NCBI RefSeq assembly: GCF_035599575.1
Contig: NZ_CP141179.1
Coordinates: 1,860,001 to 1,924,000 of the forward strand
Reading direction: 5' to 3'
From: Roseovarius sp. Pro17
Lineage (GTDB): Bacteria > Pseudomonadota > Alphaproteobacteria > Rhodobacterales > Rhodobacteraceae
DNA length: 64,000 nucleotides
Shown here: in pieces, positions 24,270 through 33,393 of the stretch
How the letters are laid out: each line of letters starts with the position of its first letter
Position numbering within the stretch: position 1 is the first letter of the stretch
The notes under the pieces: model-generated
Told to the model about the DNA's origin: nothing
The model's input: the letters and a program-made list of their open reading frames with translations, nothing else
The model's database searches: none
Program-made: the position numbers and the translations under genes

Positions 24270-26362
24270 CGAAACGTCTCCTTTGGGGCCAGTTCGGTCA
24301 CTTCGCGGCGAAAGGACAGTTCATCCTCGCCGCGCACCACGTCCAATTCGCGGGCAAAGCGGTGACCGGCATAGGTGGCCCATGCGATGGGCGCGGGCGC
24401 GTTGGCATCTCCAATGCGCTCGATCTTTTTGATGCCTGCACCCTTCCACTCATCCTCGCGCGCTTTCAGCGCCTGCCACAGATCGTCATTGGGCAGACGG
24501 CAGGTGACAAGGACCGTCGCATCGCAGTCAATCGTGCGCGTACGCCCGGTAAACGCACAGGCCAGCGTTACGCCCTTGGCCTCGACCGACGTTACGGCCT
24601 GCGCAGTGATGATGTTCACGCCCAGTTCGATCATGCGGGCTTGAATGCGGTGCTGCTCCAGCGTGTTCAGCGTCCACTCGCTGACGAGGTTCGCGGGCGT
24701 GACCAGCGTCACCTCCAGCCCCTTTTGCACCAAGAGTTCGGCCAGAACGCCGCCCATGTAATAGTGATCGTCGTCATATAGCACGACATGCCCGCCCTCG
24801 GGCAGTTTCCCCGCCATCAGATCGTCGGGGGTAAAGATCGCCATCGCGTCGTCGATGGAAATGGGCAGCAGGTTATGGCGCGCCACCCCGTCGCGCCGCC
24901 AGGTTGACCCGGTGGCAATCGCGACGTTCTCAAATCCGAAATCCAGCACGTCCTGCGCGCTAAGCCGCGAGTCGAAGTAGACCTCGACGTTCGGCATGGT
25001 GCTGATCTGGTGCTGGCGATAGTCGCACACACGCCCCCACGTCGCCAACCCCGGCAACTGACATTCCAGCGCGACGCGCCCGCCCAGTTCGGTTCCCGCC
25101 TCGGCCAGTGCCACCTGATAGCCGCGTTCACCAGCGGCGCGCGCCGCCTCAAGGCCAGCTGGACCGGCGCCGATAATCAGCACGTTTTCAGTCTCGCCCT
25201 TGGCGTCGATCTCTTCGGGGTGCCAGCCCTTGCGCCACTCTTCCATAAAGGTGGGGTTTTGCGTGCAGCGACTGATCGACATCGTCATATCGCCGGTCAC
25301 GCAGATATTGCAGCCGATGCACTCGCGAATATCCTCGACGCGGCCCTCATCGATCTTGCGCGGGATGAACGGATCGGCAATCGAGGGGCGCGCCGCGCCG
25401 ATGAAATCCAGCACACCGCGCTTGATCTGGCTGACCATCGCATCGGGCGAGGTAAAGCGGCCGACGCCGACCACAGGCTTGTCCGTCAGCTCCTTGATGC
25501 CGCGCACCAGCGGTTCCTGCGCGCCCTCTTCGGTAAAGCGGGACGGGCCGGAACAATCCTCCCATGTGCCGTGGCCCAGATCCCAGAGGTCCGGCAGATC
25601 GGCGTTCATTTCGATCATGTCGCGTACTTCCGGGTTTTCCAGCCCGCCGATTTCCTCCAGCGACAGGCGCACGGAAATAGCGATGGAATCGCCGACAGCA
25701 TCCTTGCACTCGCTGATAAGTTCACGGAACAAGCGCGCGCGATTTTCCAGGCTGCCACCATATTCGTCATCCCGCTGGTTCGTCAGCGGCGACAGGAAGT
25801 GCTGGATCACGCCAAACCCATGCGCACCATAAAGTTCAATGATATCATATCCGGCAGTTTTCGCCCGCAGGCAGGCATTGCGGTGCCAGCGGCGCAGATC
25901 GCGAATGTCCTGCTTGTCCATCGCGCGGGCGCTGACCGGGTCCTTGTAAAAGGTCAGGATCGGCGAATGCGACGGCGCCATCGGCACCTCTTTGGTATAG
26001 AGATTGCCGCCATTGACGCCGCTATAGGCCAGTTCGATCCCCGCCAGCGCGCCGTCCGTCTTCATCGCCTCGGCCATGCGCGCGAGGCCCGGAATATCCT
26101 TGTCCTCCCAGAGCCTTAGCTCAATAAACGGAGTGATTTCGGACGTCTGGTGCATCTCGACCTGCTCGGTAAAGATCACGCCCCAGCCACCTTGCGCCTT
26201 GATGTTGCGCATCTGCGCGGCCGCCGACGGGTCGCGATAGCCGCCACCGTTGCAATGAGGCACCTGATAGAACCGGTTCTTGGCCGTCACGGGGCCGATC
26301 TTGACTGGCTCAAACAGGATGTCATAGCGCGGATCGCGTTTGGAGGTGCTGTCCTTGGGCAT
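24266..26362 (-). CDS. Trimethylamine-dehydrogenase-family FMN/4Fe-4S/FAD oxidoreductase
   Basis: A 698-residue three-domain flavoprotein. An old-yellow-enzyme barrel (about 1-345) opens with KNRFYQVPHCNGGG as in trimethylamine dehydrogenase. The iron-sulphur ligands are Cys348, 351, 354 and 366 (CIGCNIC...C). A second region from about residue 392 has an FAD/ADP-binding IIGAGPAGLEAARAAG and GTELGGR. Relatives demethylate tri- or dimethylamine and N-methylproline, or oxidise histamine. Coupled to an amine importer and near two Rieske oxygenases, it most likely removes an N-methyl or amino group. The precise substrate is not evident. Confidence 0.9.
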   Translation of the reverse strand: MPKDSTSKRDPRYDILFEPVKIGPVTAKNRFYQVPHCNGGGYRDPSAAAQMRNIKAQGGWGVIFTEQVEMHQTSEITPFIELRLWEDKDIPGLARMAEAMKTDGALAGIELAYSGVNGGNLYTKEVPMAPSHSPILTFYKDPVSARAMDKQDIRDLRRWHRNACLRAKTAGYDIIELYGAHGFGVIQHFLSPLTNQRDDEYGGSLENRARLFRELISECKDAVGDSIAISVRLSLEEIGGLENPEVRDMIEMNADLPDLWDLGHGTWEDCSGPSRFTEEGAQEPLVRGIKELTDKPVVGVGRFTSPDAMVSQIKRGVLDFIGAARPSIADPFIPRKIDEGRVEDIRECIGCNICVTGDMTMSISRCTQNPTFMEEWRKGWHPEEIDAKGETENVLIIGAGPAGLEAARAAGERGYQVALAEAGTELGGRVALECQLPGLATWGRVCDYRQHQISTMPNVEVYFDSRLSAQDVLDFGFENVAIATGSTWRRDGVARHNLLPISIDDAMAIFTPDDLMAGKLPEGGHVVLYDDDHYYMGGVLAELLVQKGLEVTLVTPANLVSEWTLNTLEQHRIQARMIELGVNIITAQAVTSVEAKGVTLACAFTGRTRTIDCDATVLVTCRLPNDDLWQALKAREDEWKGAGIKKIERIGDANAPAPIAWATYAGHRFARELDVVRGEDELSFRREVTELAPKETFR

Positions 26363-26404
26363 TAAAAATCCCTTTCTCGGGAGGGTCTTGGGAGGGTGGC
26401 GCGC

Positions 26405-27883
26405 TCAGGCGATCTTCATATCATACCAGCCGACGCCGCCGCCCGCCTTCCAACGCGTTTTTTGTTTCGGCTCAAGGAACGCATCCAGTCCCCAGCGTCC
26501 CAGTTCGCGGCCCATGCCGCTTTTCTTGACGCCGCCCCAAGGGGCCTGAATGACCACCATGTTGTTGCAGTTCTGCCAAGTGATCCCGGCCTCGAGCGCG
26601 TCTGCCACACGTTCAGTCCGAGCCTCGTCGGCGCTCAGAACCGTAGCGGCAAGGCCGTAGGGCGTGTCGTTGGCCAACTGGATCGCCTCGGCCTCGTCGG
26701 CAAAGCGCATGACGCTAAGGACCGGGCCAAAGATCTCTTCGCGCCAGACCCTCATATCCGCAGTAACGTCGGTAAAGATCGTCGGCGCGATGTAATAGCC
26801 CTTGTCCATTTCGTCAGGGCGCCCGCCACCGGTGAGAACGCGCGCGCCCTCGCTGCGACCGGTCTCAATATAACCCATCACCTTGTCATATTGCGACTGG
26901 CTGACCAGCGGCCCCATCTTGACGGCGTCGGTATCGCCGCTACCGATCTTGACGTTAGCGGCCACCTCGGCCAGCCGCGCTTCGAACTTGTCGGCAATCG
27001 CCTCGTGCACCAAAAGGCGCGAAGTGGCCGTGCAAACCTGCCCCTGATTGACGAAGGCGCCGAAAGTGACCCACTCCGCCGCCGCGTCGATATCAACATC
27101 GTCGAATACGATCACAGGGTTCTTGCCACCCAGTTCCAGACTAACCCGCTTTAGGTCCTCCGCCGCGCCGCGCATGATCTGCTTGCCCGTTGCGGTGCTA
27201 CCGGTGAACGACACTTTGTCGACACCCGGATGCATCACCAGCGCCTCGCCCACGCGAGGCCCCGTGCCGGTCACGACGTTCAAAACGCCCGCAGGCAGCC
27301 CCGCCTCGCCCATCAGCCGCGCAAGGGCCAGCGAACTGAGCGAGGTAAATTCCGACGGCTTGATCACGGCGGTGCAGCCAGCGGCAAGCGCGGGCGCAAC
27401 CTTCCACGTGAACTGCTCCAGTGGAAAATTCCACGGGGTAATCATACCGATCACGCCAATAGGCACGCGCGCGACGGTGACCTCCATCACGTCGCCGCCG
27501 GTTTCGACCACCTCTTCGGGGTTCGTGGCCAGATCGTCGGCCATATCAGCATACATGCCGAAAATGGCGGCGATGGTATCGACGTCGATGTAGGATTCGG
27601 CCATGGGCTTGCCGTTGTCGCGCGTCTCAAGCGCGGCCAGATCCTCGCGATTGTCGACAATGGCCGCCGCCACCTTGCGCAGCAGTGCCGCGCGTTCGCC
27701 CGCAGGCGTGCTGCGCCAGCCAGGCAATGCGGCGCGTGCAGCTTTTACAGCGGCATCCACGTCCTGCGCATTTCCATTGGCAATCTTGTCGAAGGCCTCG
27801 CCAGTTGATGGGTCGACGCAATCCAGTGTTTCGCTGGCGTTCGACGCCACCCAATCGCCCGCGACATAGATCTGCTGCGTCAT
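26405..27883 (-). CDS. NAD(P)-dependent aldehyde dehydrogenase
   Basis: A 492-residue aldehyde dehydrogenase of the betaine/gamma-aminobutyraldehyde type. The oxyanion Asn lies in ITPWNFPLEQF, the cofactor loop in FTGSTATGKQIM, the catalytic Glu in LELGGKNP and the nucleophilic Cys in GQVCTATSR. It is the first gene of the long minus-strand run, 42 bases ahead of the flavoprotein. It would oxidise the aldehyde made by amine oxidation or demethylation. The ATG at 27883 has an AGGGGGA site. Confidence 0.93.
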   Translation of the reverse strand: MTQQIYVAGDWVASNASETLDCVDPSTGEAFDKIANGNAQDVDAAVKAARAALPGWRSTPAGERAALLRKVAAAIVDNREDLAALETRDNGKPMAESYIDVDTIAAIFGMYADMADDLATNPEEVVETGGDVMEVTVARVPIGVIGMITPWNFPLEQFTWKVAPALAAGCTAVIKPSEFTSLSSLALARLMGEAGLPAGVLNVVTGTGPRVGEALVMHPGVDKVSFTGSTATGKQIMRGAAEDLKRVSLELGGKNPVIVFDDVDIDAAAEWVTFGAFVNQGQVCTATSRLLVHEAIADKFEARLAEVAANVKIGSGDTDAVKMGPLVSQSQYDKVMGYIETGRSEGARVLTGGGRPDEMDKGYYIAPTIFTDVTADMRVWREEIFGPVLSVMRFADEAEAIQLANDTPYGLAATVLSADEARTERVADALEAGITWQNCNNMVVIQAPWGGVKKSGMGRELGRWGLDAFLEPKQKTRWKAGGGVGWYDMKIA

Positions 27884-27895
27884 ATCGTCCCCCTG

Positions 27896-27950
27896 TTGCG
27901 CAATTTTCTCAGGTTACGCGCTGGTGGCGCTAGGGGCAAAACAGGGTTTT
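27896..27950. promoter_or_regulatory. Candidate promoter/operator region of the 16-gene catabolic run
   Basis: The 99-base gap upstream of the aldehyde dehydrogenase gene holds two small dyads: TTGCGCAA (27896-27903) and AAAAC-AGG-GTTTT (27938-27950). As the first gene of the run starts here, this is the most likely main control region. No clear sigma-70 hexamers were identified. Confidence 0.35.
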
Positions 27951-27982
27951 CCTATCCTTTGCTTTACCAAATCCTATCGGTG

Positions 27983-28399
27983 CTACCGCGAGGGCCGGCT
28001 AAGCACGTAGATCGCCGCGCCACTCATGCAGATCGTCTGCACAGCAATAAGCCGCCATGACAGCCCGCCTAACAGAGAGGCCAGCAAGACGGCGCCCATC
28101 GCCGTACAGGCCATAGCCTTGTAGCGCGGCGCGATGGCGCCATGTGCTTCCCAGTCGGCGATGATCGGGCCAAAGGCGCGATTGCCGGTCAGCCAAGCGC
28201 GCAACCGCGGCGCGCTGCGTGCGAATGCAAAAGCGGCCAGCAGAACAAAAGGCGTCGTCGGCAAGAGCGGCAGTATCACCCCCACCGCACCCAGCGCCAA
28301 GGAAACCGACCCGACGCAGACCCATAGCGCGCGGATCACAGCGCCGCTCTTGGGGCGCTCAATCGGGCCTTTTTCCGGCGGGGGCGGATCAGGTTGCAT
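27983..28399 (-). CDS. DUF454 (YbaN-like) inner-membrane protein
   Basis: A 138-residue membrane protein with the DUF454 core: a first helix WVCVGSVSLALGAVGVILPLLPTTPFVLLAAFAFARSAPR-like segment (about 35-75), then the NRAFGPIIADWEAHGAI turn and two further hydrophobic stretches. The function of the family is unknown. The ATG at 28399 follows GAGG closely; an upstream start at 28438 is possible. It is not obviously part of the catabolic operon, since the main promoter gap lies between them. Confidence 0.8.
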   Translation of the reverse strand: MQPDPPPPEKGPIERPKSGAVIRALWVCVGSVSLALGAVGVILPLLPTTPFVLLAAFAFARSAPRLRAWLTGNRAFGPIIADWEAHGAIAPRYKAMACTAMGAVLLASLLGGLSWRLIAVQTICMSGAAIYVLSRPSR

Positions 28400-28616
28400 G
28401 GCACCTCGCGCTCTTGTCAGTGATCTTTGGCAGACCAATAACGTTTTACCTGAATTCTCAATCAGAAATTATGGCCAAACGCTCCAACGTCCAAAACGCT
28501 TTAGCGTCGCGCCCGCATTCTGAACAGACCAAGAGTCGCGCAACGTCTATCAATTGGGCGAGGTCGCACACGGCCAAACGCGCCGATGTTGGACGATCGC
28601 GCCTAAGTCAAATTCC

Positions 28617-29396
28617 TCAGGCCGATTTCAACACCGAAACCGGGCCATGCCCCGCCGCCCAATGGCGCGCCGCCGCGCCGAACGCCTCAAACAGCGGGCG
28701 CGAGACAGGGTCAATTGCGGCGTTCCACTCCGGATGCCATTGAACAGCCAGCGCAAAGCCGGCCGCACCGCTGATATGGATCGCCTCGGCAGTACCGTCG
28801 CGCGCGTGGCCATCAACAATCACGCGAGGGCCCGGCGTCGCGATACCCTGCCCGTGCAGCGTGTTGGTCATAACCTCGCGCGCGCCCATCAGGCGGTGAA
28901 ACACACCCCCTTCGGTAAAGCTGACAAAATGGCGCAGGGCAAACTGCTCTTCCAGCGTGCCTTCGGGTGGCATCCGATGATCATCGCGCCCCGGCAGGTC
29001 GCGGATTTCGGGATAGAGGGTTCCCCCCAGCGCCACGTTCACCTCCTGAAAGCCGCGGCAAAGGCCCAGGATCGGCTGGCCTGCCTCGACGCAGGCGCGC
29101 ACCAGTGGCAATGTGATCGCATCGCGCGCCGGATCAAACGCGCCATGAGCGTCTGTTGCAAGCTCGCCGTACTGATCCGGGTGCACGTTCGCGCGCCCCC
29201 CGGTCAGCACGAACCCATCACAAACCTCCATCAACTCGTCCACGCCGACCAGTTCGGGGTCGGCGGCGATAATATAGGGCATCCCGCCCGCCACCTGCGC
29301 CACCGCGTCCAGATTCATCCGCCCGACGGCATGGACCGGATAGCGATTCTCAATGACATAATGATTGCCTATGATGCCGATGACGGGACGTTTCAT
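28617..29396 (-). CDS. Gamma-glutamyl-GABA hydrolase family (peptidase C26, PuuD-like)
   Basis: A 259-residue class I amidotransferase-fold hydrolase. The nucleophile Cys lies in ILGLCRGFQEVN (about 110) and the catalytic His/Glu in VQWHPEWN near the C-terminus. The first-strand segment GIIGNHY and the GFVLTGGRANVHP loop match the PuuD family, which cleaves gamma-glutamyl-GABA to glutamate and GABA. Its likely pathway partners, glutamine-synthetase-like ligases and a PuuB-like oxidase, lie 25 kb away at 53-58 kb, so the pathway may be split. It stands alone here, about 220 bases from DUF454. Confidence 0.85.
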   Translation of the reverse strand: MKRPVIGIIGNHYVIENRYPVHAVGRMNLDAVAQVAGGMPYIIAADPELVGVDELMEVCDGFVLTGGRANVHPDQYGELATDAHGAFDPARDAITLPLVRACVEAGQPILGLCRGFQEVNVALGGTLYPEIRDLPGRDDHRMPPEGTLEEQFALRHFVSFTEGGVFHRLMGAREVMTNTLHGQGIATPGPRVIVDGHARDGTAEAIHISGAAGFALAVQWHPEWNAAIDPVSRPLFEAFGAAARHWAAGHGPVSVLKSA

Positions 29397-29513
29397 ATGT
29401 GGCCTTCGCGATGAAATTCAGATGCCCGCACTTTCACCGCAGATTGCGAAAAATTCAACCCTATCGCGCGTCATCCGCGCCCCGCTAACAAAAAGCCAGA
29501 GCAGGGCCTCGCG

Positions 29514-29723
29514 CTAGTCCGAACCAGCGTCAGAGCCGGTCACTTCGGTGCCGATACCATCCTCAACTCCGCCCGCCTCACCGGGGTCGTTCCCGGCATA
29601 GCTAAGCCACGTCACCAGCCCAAACAGCAGCACGACAGCGAAAACCACCATGCCGATCATTCCAGCGATGGGTGTCTTGTGCGCGGCCTTAGTCTTTTCG
29701 GTGTTTGTGTCGGGTGCAGACAT
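29514..29723 (-). CDS. Small single-helix membrane protein
   Basis: A 69-residue protein with a polar N-terminus, one membrane helix (about residues 19-42, GMIGMVVFAVVLLFGLVTWL) and an acidic Gly/Asp-rich tail. I do not recognise the family. The tail is probably periplasmic by the positive-inside rule. It lies divergently before pepN, with a 117-base gap. Confidence 0.55.
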   Translation of the reverse strand: MSAPDTNTEKTKAAHKTPIAGMIGMVVFAVVLLFGLVTWLSYAGNDPGEAGGVEDGIGTEVTGSDAGSD

Positions 29724-29840
29724 CTGCGTACTCCATTTGCTGAATGCGCGGCCTCTGCGCCGCGATAGGCCATTGAAGGCCGATTATTAACGCTCTAACT
29801 CTGACACGAGCCAAGAGGTTCCGACCAAAAGGATGCAGCA

Positions 29841-32393
29841 ATGTCGCACGCCGCCCCCCAAGCCATTCACCTTGCCGACTATACCCCGCCAAACTGGCTG
29901 GTGAGCAGTGTGCATCTGACGTTCCGGCTGGACCCCACCGGCACGCGGGTGCTTAGCCGCATCGAATTCGCACCGAATCCCGACGCGTCCAGTCGCGATT
30001 TCGCGCTGGACGGCGAGAACATGAAATTGATTTCGGCCCGTATCGACGGCGCTGAGGTCACGCCCGACGTCGGCGCGCATGGCCTTACCTGCGACGTCCC
30101 GGACGGCGCGTTCACCTGGGAGGCGGAGGTTGAAATCAATCCAGCGTCCAACACCGCGCTCGAAGGGCTCTACATGTCCAGCGGCATGTATTGCACCCAA
30201 TGCGAGGCCGAAGGCTTTCGCAAGATCACCTACTACCCCGATCGCCCTGATGTGATGAGCGTTTTCACCGTTCGCATCGAGGGCGACGAGCCTGTGATGC
30301 TCTCGAACGGCAATCCCGGCAATAGCGGCGATGGCTTTGCAGAATGGCATGACCCGTGGCCAAAACCGGCCTACCTCTTTGCGCTGGTGGCCGGGCGACT
30401 GGTCAATCATCCGGGCAGTTTTACCACCATGTCAGGCCGCGAGGTCGACCTGAACATCTGGGTGCGCCCCGGCGACGAGGGCAAATGCGCCTTTGGAATG
30501 CAGGCGTTGAAGGATTCCATGCGCTGGGACGAAGAGGTTTACGGGCGCGAATACGATCTGGACCTGTTCAACATTGTCGCCGTCGATGATTTCAACATGG
30601 GCGCGATGGAAAACAAGGGGCTGAATATCTTCAACTCGTCCTGCGTCCTCGCCTCACCCGAGACGTCGACCGACGCCAATTTTGAGCGGATTGAGGCGAT
30701 AATTGCGCATGAGTATTTTCACAACTGGACGGGCAACCGCATTACCTGCCGCGACTGGTTTCAGCTGTGCCTGAAAGAAGGGCTGACGGTCTTTCGCGAT
30801 GCGCAGTTCACCTCAGACATGCGCAGTGCGCCGGTCAAGCGGATCGAGGATGTCATCGTCCTGCGCGCGCGGCAATTCCGCGAGGATAACGGGCCATTGG
30901 CGCATCCGGTCCGGCCCCACAGCTTTGTCGAGATCAACAATTTCTACACCGCGACTGTCTATGAAAAGGGTGCCGAGCTGATCGGGATGCTGAAAACGCT
31001 AGTTGGCGATGAGGCATGGTCCAAGGCGCTAACGCTCTACTTCCAGCGCCACGACGGGCAGGCCTGCACGATCGAGGACTGGCTGAAAGTGTTCGAGGAT
31101 GTGACGGGCCGCGATCTGGCACAGTTCAAGCGTTGGTACGAGGATGCAGGCACACCGCGCCTGTCGGTCACCGATGAGTTTAAGGACGGCACATACACCC
31201 TTAATTTCAAACAAGAAACACCTCCAACGCCGGGGCAGGACAGCAAGCCGCCTCGCGTCATCCCCATTGCCGTCGGCCTACTGGGCCAGAACGGTGATGA
31301 GGTAGTCGAGACGCGCATCCTTGAGATGAACAAGGCCGAGCAGAATTTTGAATTCACTGGGCTTTCCGCCCATCCTATCCCATCGATCCTGCGCGGCTTT
31401 TCGGCCCCGGTGATCCTGATGCGCGAGACGAACGATGCCGAGCGCGCCTTCCTTCTGGCCCACGACACTGACCCCTTCAATAAATGGGAGGCGGGGCGCG
31501 CCCTTGCCCGTGCGGGCCTGTTGGAAATGATCAGCGAAGGGGCCAACCCCGATGCCGCCTATCTTGAGGCGGTTCGCACGATGGCGACGGATGACAGTCT
31601 TGATCCCGCCTTTCGCGCGCTGACGCTTGGGCTGCCCAGCCAGGACGATCTGGCGCAGGCGATCCATGATGCCGGCAGCACGCCCGATCCGCAGGCGATC
31701 TGGGACGCGCTGGAAGCACTCAAAGACGCCCGCGCGGAGGCGTTGGAGGATACCGCCAACGCGCTATACAGCCAGCATCAGGTCGGCGAGACCTACCGCC
31801 CCGACGCCGAACAATCCGGCGCACGTGCGCTGGCAAATGCAGCGCTGGCAATGATCACCCGCCGCGATGGCGGTGCTGCGGCGCAGGCGCAGTACGATTC
31901 TGCCGACAACATGACCCAGCAGTTGGCGGCGCTGGGGTGCCTTTTGCAAGCGGGCAAGGGCGATACGGCTGTGCAGGCCTTTTACGAGCAGTGGCAGGAT
32001 GACCGACTGGTGATCGACAAATGGTTCGGCCTGCAGATCGCTCATGCCGCGCCCGATCAAACGGTAGCAGTGACCGAGCGGCTGACTCAGCATCCTGATT
32101 TCACAATGAAAAATCCCAACCGGTTTCGCGCAACGCTTGGCGCGTTGGCAGGATCACCTGCCGGATTCCATCACGCCAGCGGCGAGGGGTATCGCCTGCT
32201 CGCGGACTGGCTGATCAAGCTTGATCCGCTGAACCCGCAGACGACAGCGCGCATGTGTTCGGCGTTCGAGACCTGGCGACGCTATGACGATGCGCGTCAG
32301 ACACTTATCAAAAAACAACTGCGGCGTATCGCGGATCAACCAAAGCTAAGCCGCGACACCACCGAGATGGTCGGGCGCATCCTGCAAAGCTAA
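29841..32393 (+). CDS. pepN: Aminopeptidase N (M1 family)
   Basis: An 850-residue M1 metallopeptidase. The exopeptidase motif GAMENKGLN (about 255) and the zinc site HEYFHNWTGNR, with the downstream Glu in LKEGLTVF (about 290-315), are intact. Length and the opening TFRLDPTGTRVLSRIEF resemble E. coli-type PepN. It removes N-terminal residues from peptides in the cytoplasm. An AAGGATG ribosome site precedes the ATG. It ends 16 bases before the convergent lytic transglycosylase gene. Confidence 0.97.
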   Translation: MSHAAPQAIHLADYTPPNWLVSSVHLTFRLDPTGTRVLSRIEFAPNPDASSRDFALDGENMKLISARIDGAEVTPDVGAHGLTCDVPDGAFTWEAEVEINPASNTALEGLYMSSGMYCTQCEAEGFRKITYYPDRPDVMSVFTVRIEGDEPVMLSNGNPGNSGDGFAEWHDPWPKPAYLFALVAGRLVNHPGSFTTMSGREVDLNIWVRPGDEGKCAFGMQALKDSMRWDEEVYGREYDLDLFNIVAVDDFNMGAMENKGLNIFNSSCVLASPETSTDANFERIEAIIAHEYFHNWTGNRITCRDWFQLCLKEGLTVFRDAQFTSDMRSAPVKRIEDVIVLRARQFREDNGPLAHPVRPHSFVEINNFYTATVYEKGAELIGMLKTLVGDEAWSKALTLYFQRHDGQACTIEDWLKVFEDVTGRDLAQFKRWYEDAGTPRLSVTDEFKDGTYTLNFKQETPPTPGQDSKPPRVIPIAVGLLGQNGDEVVETRILEMNKAEQNFEFTGLSAHPIPSILRGFSAPVILMRETNDAERAFLLAHDTDPFNKWEAGRALARAGLLEMISEGANPDAAYLEAVRTMATDDSLDPAFRALTLGLPSQDDLAQAIHDAGSTPDPQAIWDALEALKDARAEALEDTANALYSQHQVGETYRPDAEQSGARALANAALAMITRRDGGAAAQAQYDSADNMTQQLAALGCLLQAGKGDTAVQAFYEQWQDDRLVIDKWFGLQIAHAAPDQTVAVTERLTQHPDFTMKNPNRFRATLGALAGSPAGFHHASGEGYRLLADWLIKLDPLNPQTTARMCSAFETWRRYDDARQTLIKKQLRRIADQPKLSRDTTEMVGRILQS

Positions 32394-32409
32394 ACGGGAC
32401 CGGCGCGAT

Positions 32410-33105
32410 TCAACGGTCGGTCTTGGCGCTGCGCAGTAACTCGATGGATTTCGGGCGCCGCTGCGGACGTGGCGATTTGGTGATGGCGCAATAACTCTGG
32501 CCGCGCAGCCAAGACGACATGTCGGTCCGCTTGTTCGAAATGCGTAACGGTCCCCAATCGGCGGCGACGCCGCGCCAGCGCCCCTCCTTGATCGCGATCG
32601 CCTTGTCGCGTGTCACGGTGCGCGCCATGATGCGGATCGCACAGCTGAGGTTGTCGCCCCCATCCTTTAACGCTCCGCCTGTGCGTGCGCGGCAGCCATG
32701 GCCGCGCGCGGTGCTCGGCAGGATCTGCAAGAGGCCAAACCACAGCCCACCGCCGCCCACTGCCTTGGCGCGATAGGTGCTTTCGTGTTTGGACAGTGTC
32801 GACAGAAACCCGACCCAAAAGGCGCGGCGCTGCGCCACATTCGCCGATGGATAGCCGGGGCACCACGCGGCAATGTCGCGGGGCACGGTGCTGACCAGCG
32901 GCGCGCCGTGCTGGGCCAGCGCCGCCAGTGCGTCGCGCGTCCAGGCCGCGCCGCCGGGGCGGTGATCCCAGCGGGCCTTGGGGATTTCAGCCGAGCGCGC
33001 GGCGGGTCGGGTCGGCGTGGTGGGCACGACATCTGAGGCGTGCGCGATCTGCGCTGCGGGCGCTGCGCACAACAGCGCGCAAAGGCATAGGGAGGTCCAG
33101 TTCAT
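32410..33105 (-). CDS. Secreted lytic-transglycosylase-like protein
   Basis: A 231-residue protein with a signal peptide (MNWTSLCLCALLCAAPAAQIAHA) and an SLT-like domain. LSTLSKHESTYRAKAVGGGG carries the putative catalytic Glu, and FGLLQILPSTARGHGC is the second SLT segment. A Cys-containing C-terminal part (CAIRIMARTVTRDKAI) follows. It would cleave peptidoglycan glycan strands in the periplasm. The arrangement is shorter than Slt70 and resembles stand-alone lysozyme-like domain proteins of Rhodobacterales. Confidence 0.8.
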   Translation of the reverse strand: MNWTSLCLCALLCAAPAAQIAHASDVVPTTPTRPAARSAEIPKARWDHRPGGAAWTRDALAALAQHGAPLVSTVPRDIAAWCPGYPSANVAQRRAFWVGFLSTLSKHESTYRAKAVGGGGLWFGLLQILPSTARGHGCRARTGGALKDGGDNLSCAIRIMARTVTRDKAIAIKEGRWRGVAADWGPLRISNKRTDMSSWLRGQSYCAITKSPRPQRRPKSIELLRSAKTDR

Positions 33106-33151
33106 GCGCCATAATCGCTGAAAATCCGCGGGCAGGCAATGCCGCCCCCCA

Positions 33152-33205
33152 CGGGCCTTGGTTAGCGGCGGTTTAACGCATCATCACCGCATTTCCCAAG
33201 GCCCG
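33152..33205. other. Nested inverted repeat in an intergenic gap
   Basis: Outer 10-bp arms CGGGCCTTGG (33152-33161) and CCAAGGCCCG (33196-33205) enclose an inner GCGGT...ACCGC pair. The structure lies upstream of the lytic transglycosylase start and could be a leader structure or a small RNA. No U-run is seen in either direction. Confidence 0.4.
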
Positions 33206-33248
33206 ACATGTTTTGGCCCGAAAGCGAAAGCAAACCGGTCACATGACT

Positions 33249-33357
33249 AGAGCGTTTAGGCTCAGACCTGAAACCGGGATGACCCGAAACGCAGCGAAAC
33301 AAATGAGTATTGCCCGCGTTCCGTGAAAATCTGTATCTCAGGTTTTCGCGAAACGTG
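33249..33357. repeat. Degenerate copy of the dispersed palindromic repeat
   Basis: The segment aligns along its length with the good copy at 62255-62370: an AGAGCGTTT start, ACCTGA block, GAAACGC centre, then GTGAAAATCTGTATCTCAGG and TTTTCGCGAAACG. The terminal arms have decayed. A TTG-initiated reading frame passes through its right end into the next gene. Confidence 0.7.
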
Positions 33358-33393
33358 GTAGCACAGGAAGGCCCGCTGATCGTGATCCCCCCG

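Noticed and set aside
28440-28510. A possible very degenerate copy of the dispersed repeat
   Set aside because: There is an ACCTGAATTC...AAACGC resemblance, but the match is too weak and the terminal repeats are missing.
33310-33393. A 5' extension of the helical-repeat gene through the repeat
   Set aside because: Its start is a TTG without a clear ribosome site, inside a decayed repeat. I used the ATG at 33394 and note the extension as a finding only.
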